Source: a virus. Taken from it: a DNA stretch of 39,342 nucleotides. The position numbers and the translations under genes are program-made. The stretch spans positions 1 through 39,342 of the IMG/VR virus record IMGVR_UViG_3300048918_000187. The stretch is one strand, 5' to 3'. The notes beneath the pieces were generated by a model, which was given only the letters and a program-made list of their open reading frames with translations, searched no databases and had not been told where the DNA came from. This document shows, one piece after another, positions 37,098-39,342 of the stretch; the stretch's first letter is position 1, and the number at the start of each line of letters is the position of its first letter.

Positions 37098-38843
37098 TCA
37101 GGCCACCATGTGCATTGTGTAGTCGGGTTCTTTCTCGGCCAGCTCTTGCGAGGCGCCCAGCGCCATCAGCAGAGCCGTCATATCATCAATTTTGTCGGCC
37201 GACTTTTTCTTGCTCGGCGCCATGTTGAGATTATCGTCCGTCTTGGTCACGAGATTGGCCGCACACCAGGACAGCAACGGGTCTCCCCCGTGGGCGAGCT
37301 TACCCGATAAATACAAACTTTCAAGTTCACGAATAGTCGGGTGATAGCTCTTGGTTCCTTGCACGAATTGCACGAACTCCGTGTCGTGCCCGTCCGCTTC
37401 CATGAGCCGCGTCACGATGTCCGAACTATTCCACGAGTCGTAGCACACGCGCTTCGGCCGAAACTGTACCAGCCAGTCCACTATATCGCGTTGGATGATC
37501 GCATAGTCGGCCACGTTGCCGGGCGTGACGCGCAGGACGCCAGAGCCCACCCACGAGGCGTAAGGCGTCGTGCCGCGTGTCGTACGCTGCTTGACGGCCT
37601 CTTCCGGCACCCAGCGAATGCCCCACGTGGCGACCGTGCCGTCCGCCAGCTTCCACACCAGCCGGAAGGCCGTGATATCGCCCGTGCTGGCCAGATCCAA
37701 GCCGCCATAGCACTCGCGCCCCTTGAGCGTATCGAGCGCCACAGCCTGCGCACATGCTGTCCAGCTGGCCAGATCCACCCAGGAATTGGCCGCCGCCGCG
37801 CGCCGGTTGAGGCGTTTGATTTTGAACTCGGCCAGCTTGCTCGGCATTTGCTTCGCTTCCGCCGCCTCGTTCTCCACGGCCTTGCGCAAATGCTCGTTTA
37901 CCCACCAAAGCGGATTGGCCTTGGGCCAAACGTCCGGATTGAAGTCGTCATCGTCCTTGTCGACCGCGTAGATGGCCACGAGAAAGTGATCGTGGTCCTC
38001 CTGGCCCAGCGCACCGCTCAGCAGCAGCTCGCCGTAGCGGCGCAGATCCGGCCACGGCCCCGGCGTTTCATAACCTTCGGTCGTGGTGAAGAGGAATAGC
38101 GGCGAGCGGCGAGCGCCCGCGGCGGACTGCAGCACGTTGAGAAGGTCGGCCGTCTTGTGCGCGTGGATTTCATCGAGCCCGACGTGCGAGGGATTCAAAC
38201 CGTCTTGCGTAGACGCCTTGGCGTGCAGCGCCTTGAACGAGCCGCCTATCTCCGGACGCGTGATGGCTTTGGACCAGTCCTGCAGGCCGAACGCCTCGGC
38301 CAGCTCCGGCGTTTTCGTGAGCATCGCCTTGGCCATCTTGAAAATGATCGCGGCCTGGTCGTAGGTGGTCGCCGCGGTGATGACTTGCGCGCCGGGCTCA
38401 TCCTCACAGCAGAAGCAATACAGCAGGATGGCCGCGGCCAACGTCGATTTGGCATTCTTTCGCGCCACGGCCAGCAATGCGCGGATGAAGCGGCGCGTGC
38501 CGTTATGTCGGCGCCGGAAGCCAAAGAGGTTCACCAGAAACCACACATGCGCCTCGTGCAGTGTGATCGTCGGTGTTTCCCACACGCCTTCGACGTGCGG
38601 CAACTTTTCGATGAAATCGCACGGGTTAGTGGCTTCCCACTCATCGAAGTAAAACGCGCAGCTCAGATCCTCGGCGCGTTGGCGATCGCCCAGGTAACGC
38701 TGGCACGCCTGTCGGATCAACTCGCCTGTGAAATAGCCGCGCTTATCCGCCACCGCTCGGCGCGCGTACGCATCCGCGATCGCGACGTAGTCACGCGGCG
38801 CGTCGGTTGGCGGTGAACTTGTTGGCGGGTTTTTCCGGGACAT
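37098..38843 (-). CDS. terL: Terminase large subunit (HK97 TerL-like)
   Basis: A 581-aa packaging motor. ATG 38843 is preferred over an in-frame GTG two codons upstream (AAGGTG lies before it). The ATPase domain has Walker A AVARKNAKST at about 125-134, Walker B SHVGLDEIHAH at about 219-229 and the coupling motif TTTEGYE near 253. The nuclease domain has YGGLDLASTGD with its metal-binding Asp, VCYDSWNSSDIV and the C-terminal NLNMAPSKKKSADKIDDMTALLMA block of the Terminase_1 group. It pumps DNA into the capsid and cuts it at cos. It overlaps the TerS gene by 53 nt. Confidence 0.93.
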   Translation of the reverse strand: MSRKNPPTSSPPTDAPRDYVAIADAYARRAVADKRGYFTGELIRQACQRYLGDRQRAEDLSCAFYFDEWEATNPCDFIEKLPHVEGVWETPTITLHEAHVWFLVNLFGFRRRHNGTRRFIRALLAVARKNAKSTLAAAILLYCFCCEDEPGAQVITAATTYDQAAIIFKMAKAMLTKTPELAEAFGLQDWSKAITRPEIGGSFKALHAKASTQDGLNPSHVGLDEIHAHKTADLLNVLQSAAGARRSPLFLFTTTEGYETPGPWPDLRRYGELLLSGALGQEDHDHFLVAIYAVDKDDDDFNPDVWPKANPLWWVNEHLRKAVENEAAEAKQMPSKLAEFKIKRLNRRAAAANSWVDLASWTACAQAVALDTLKGRECYGGLDLASTGDITAFRLVWKLADGTVATWGIRWVPEEAVKQRTTRGTTPYASWVGSGVLRVTPGNVADYAIIQRDIVDWLVQFRPKRVCYDSWNSSDIVTRLMEADGHDTEFVQFVQGTKSYHPTIRELESLYLSGKLAHGGDPLLSWCAANLVTKTDDNLNMAPSKKKSADKIDDMTALLMALGASQELAEKEPDYTMHMVA

Positions 38844-39198
38844 TCGCACGCACCTTACTACGGCTGGCGGGCGTCATTCCGAATTCCACGCACAGCTGCC
38901 TGAACTGAGACAAGCAGCCGGCCGATGGCATCCTCCCCGCCGAGTAAGAGGCAATCAGCTGATCGTGCAAAGCACACATTTGCTGAAACGGCAGGATGTC
39001 GCCGATATTCAGCACGCCATACGCTATCAGCATCGGCCCATATTCGTAATAGGCCACGATGCCATTCACGCCCAGCCATTCCGGCGCCTCGGGCAACTCT
39101 TCCAGCTTGGGCAGCGCCGGCCGCTCCGGGTTGGCTCGATCCGGACGAAACGTCCCTTGAACCACCTTCAACTCTTCGGGCTTGCGCGGCCTGGCCAT
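38791..39198 (-). CDS. terS: Terminase small subunit (P27-family-like)
   Basis: A 135-aa protein. ATG 39198 (MARPRKPEELKVVQGTFRPDRAN) is chosen because AGGAAA lies upstream and MARPRKP..LK..GT.RPDR is the classic start of P27-type small terminases, despite an in-frame GTG at 39219. The helical middle (IVAYYEYGPMLIAYGVLNIGDILPFQQMCALHDQL in parts) and the SQFRQLCVEFGMTPASRSKV motif near the C-terminus fit the family. It recognises the packaging site, which should lie immediately upstream at the genome end. Confidence 0.88.
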   Translation of the reverse strand: MARPRKPEELKVVQGTFRPDRANPERPALPKLEELPEAPEWLGVNGIVAYYEYGPMLIAYGVLNIGDILPFQQMCALHDQLIASYSAGRMPSAGCLSQFRQLCVEFGMTPASRSKVRANVPEKPANKFTANRRAA

Positions 39199-39342
39199 AA
39201 AATTTCCTGCGTACCCCACGAGTTTAGCGGTAGGTCGCTTAGGGGTCGGTTGACGGTAAATTACCGGTGGGGCAGGGGAGAGGCAACCGTACCGATCGGT
39301 AACATGTTAAGACACCCGGTTTTGACTGTGCGATAAAACGAC
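39199..39342. other. Right genome end, candidate cos/terminase-binding region with palindromes
   Basis: Non-coding 144 nt upstream of TerS. It holds three perfect short palindromes in 55 nt: CGGTAAATTACCG (39254-39266), TACCGATCGGTA (39290-39301) and AACATGTT (39301-39308). Joining the window ends gives CGAC|GTCG, a further palindrome. Clusters of repeats beside TerS are typical terminase or IHF binding sites of cos phages. The assignment here is inferred. No ORF of note. Confidence 0.45.

Noticed and set aside
1-39342. CRISPR arrays, tRNA genes, insertion sequences, integrase with attachment site
   Set aside because: No regularly spaced repeats, cloverleaf-like sequence, transposase or recombinase motif was found on either strand by reading.

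Overview
The window reads as an essentially complete genome of a tailed siphovirus (long non-contractile tail) with an HK97/lambda-type virion. I infer a GC-rich Gram-negative host, because the lysis cassette has a GH19 endolysin, a candidate holin and an embedded Rz/Rz1-type spanin pair, which breaches an outer membrane. Base composition is moderately GC-rich by eye. I found no integrase, excisionase, CI/Cro-like repressor, tRNA or transposase, so nothing in the sequence supports a classical temperate lifestyle.

Layout. (1) 81-2916, minus strand: HNH nuclease, small ORFs, spanins, candidate holin and endolysin. (2) 2917-3195: divergent regulatory region. (3) 3196-3872, plus strand: two small early-type genes ending at a hairpin terminator. 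(4) 13674-3925, minus strand: a long run of tightly overlapping genes with an SF2 helicase, a VRR-NUC nuclease, a C5 cytosine methyltransferase, a 100-aa TetR-like regulator, an archaeo-eukaryotic-type primase/SF3 helicase and many small proteins, several below 60 aa. (5) 13747-19393, plus strand: the replication module with a Cas4-like DUF2800 protein, a DUF2815-like ssDNA-binding protein, a SLOG (DUF2493) protein and a family A DNA polymerase. It meets the late operon tail to tail at a terminator near 19400. (6) 39198-19427, minus strand: terminase, protease-capsid fusion, portal, connectors, a three-gene carbohydrate/methyl-transfer-like cassette, tail tube, frameshifted chaperones, tape measure, tail tip and LamG-like fibre.

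If the ends join, the late genes form one lambda-like leftward unit: lysis, HNH, cos, TerS, TerL, head, tail. The late promoter would then lie in 2917-3195.

Most notable is a possible self-contained regulatory circuit. The 16-bp palindrome TTGAC-N6-GTCAA occurs exactly four times, each time just upstream of a leftward gene in the early region. One copy precedes the TetR-like gene, one overlaps the -10 of a near-consensus promoter before the helicase, and two lie in near-identical promoter modules. The two modules encode the same C-terminal peptide in two unrelated replication proteins. Other points of interest are a second long reading frame overprinted on the methyltransferase, a programmed -1 frameshift in the tail chaperones, an internal ribosome-binding site in the protease-capsid fusion, and a zinc-ribbon-like insertion in the DNA polymerase.
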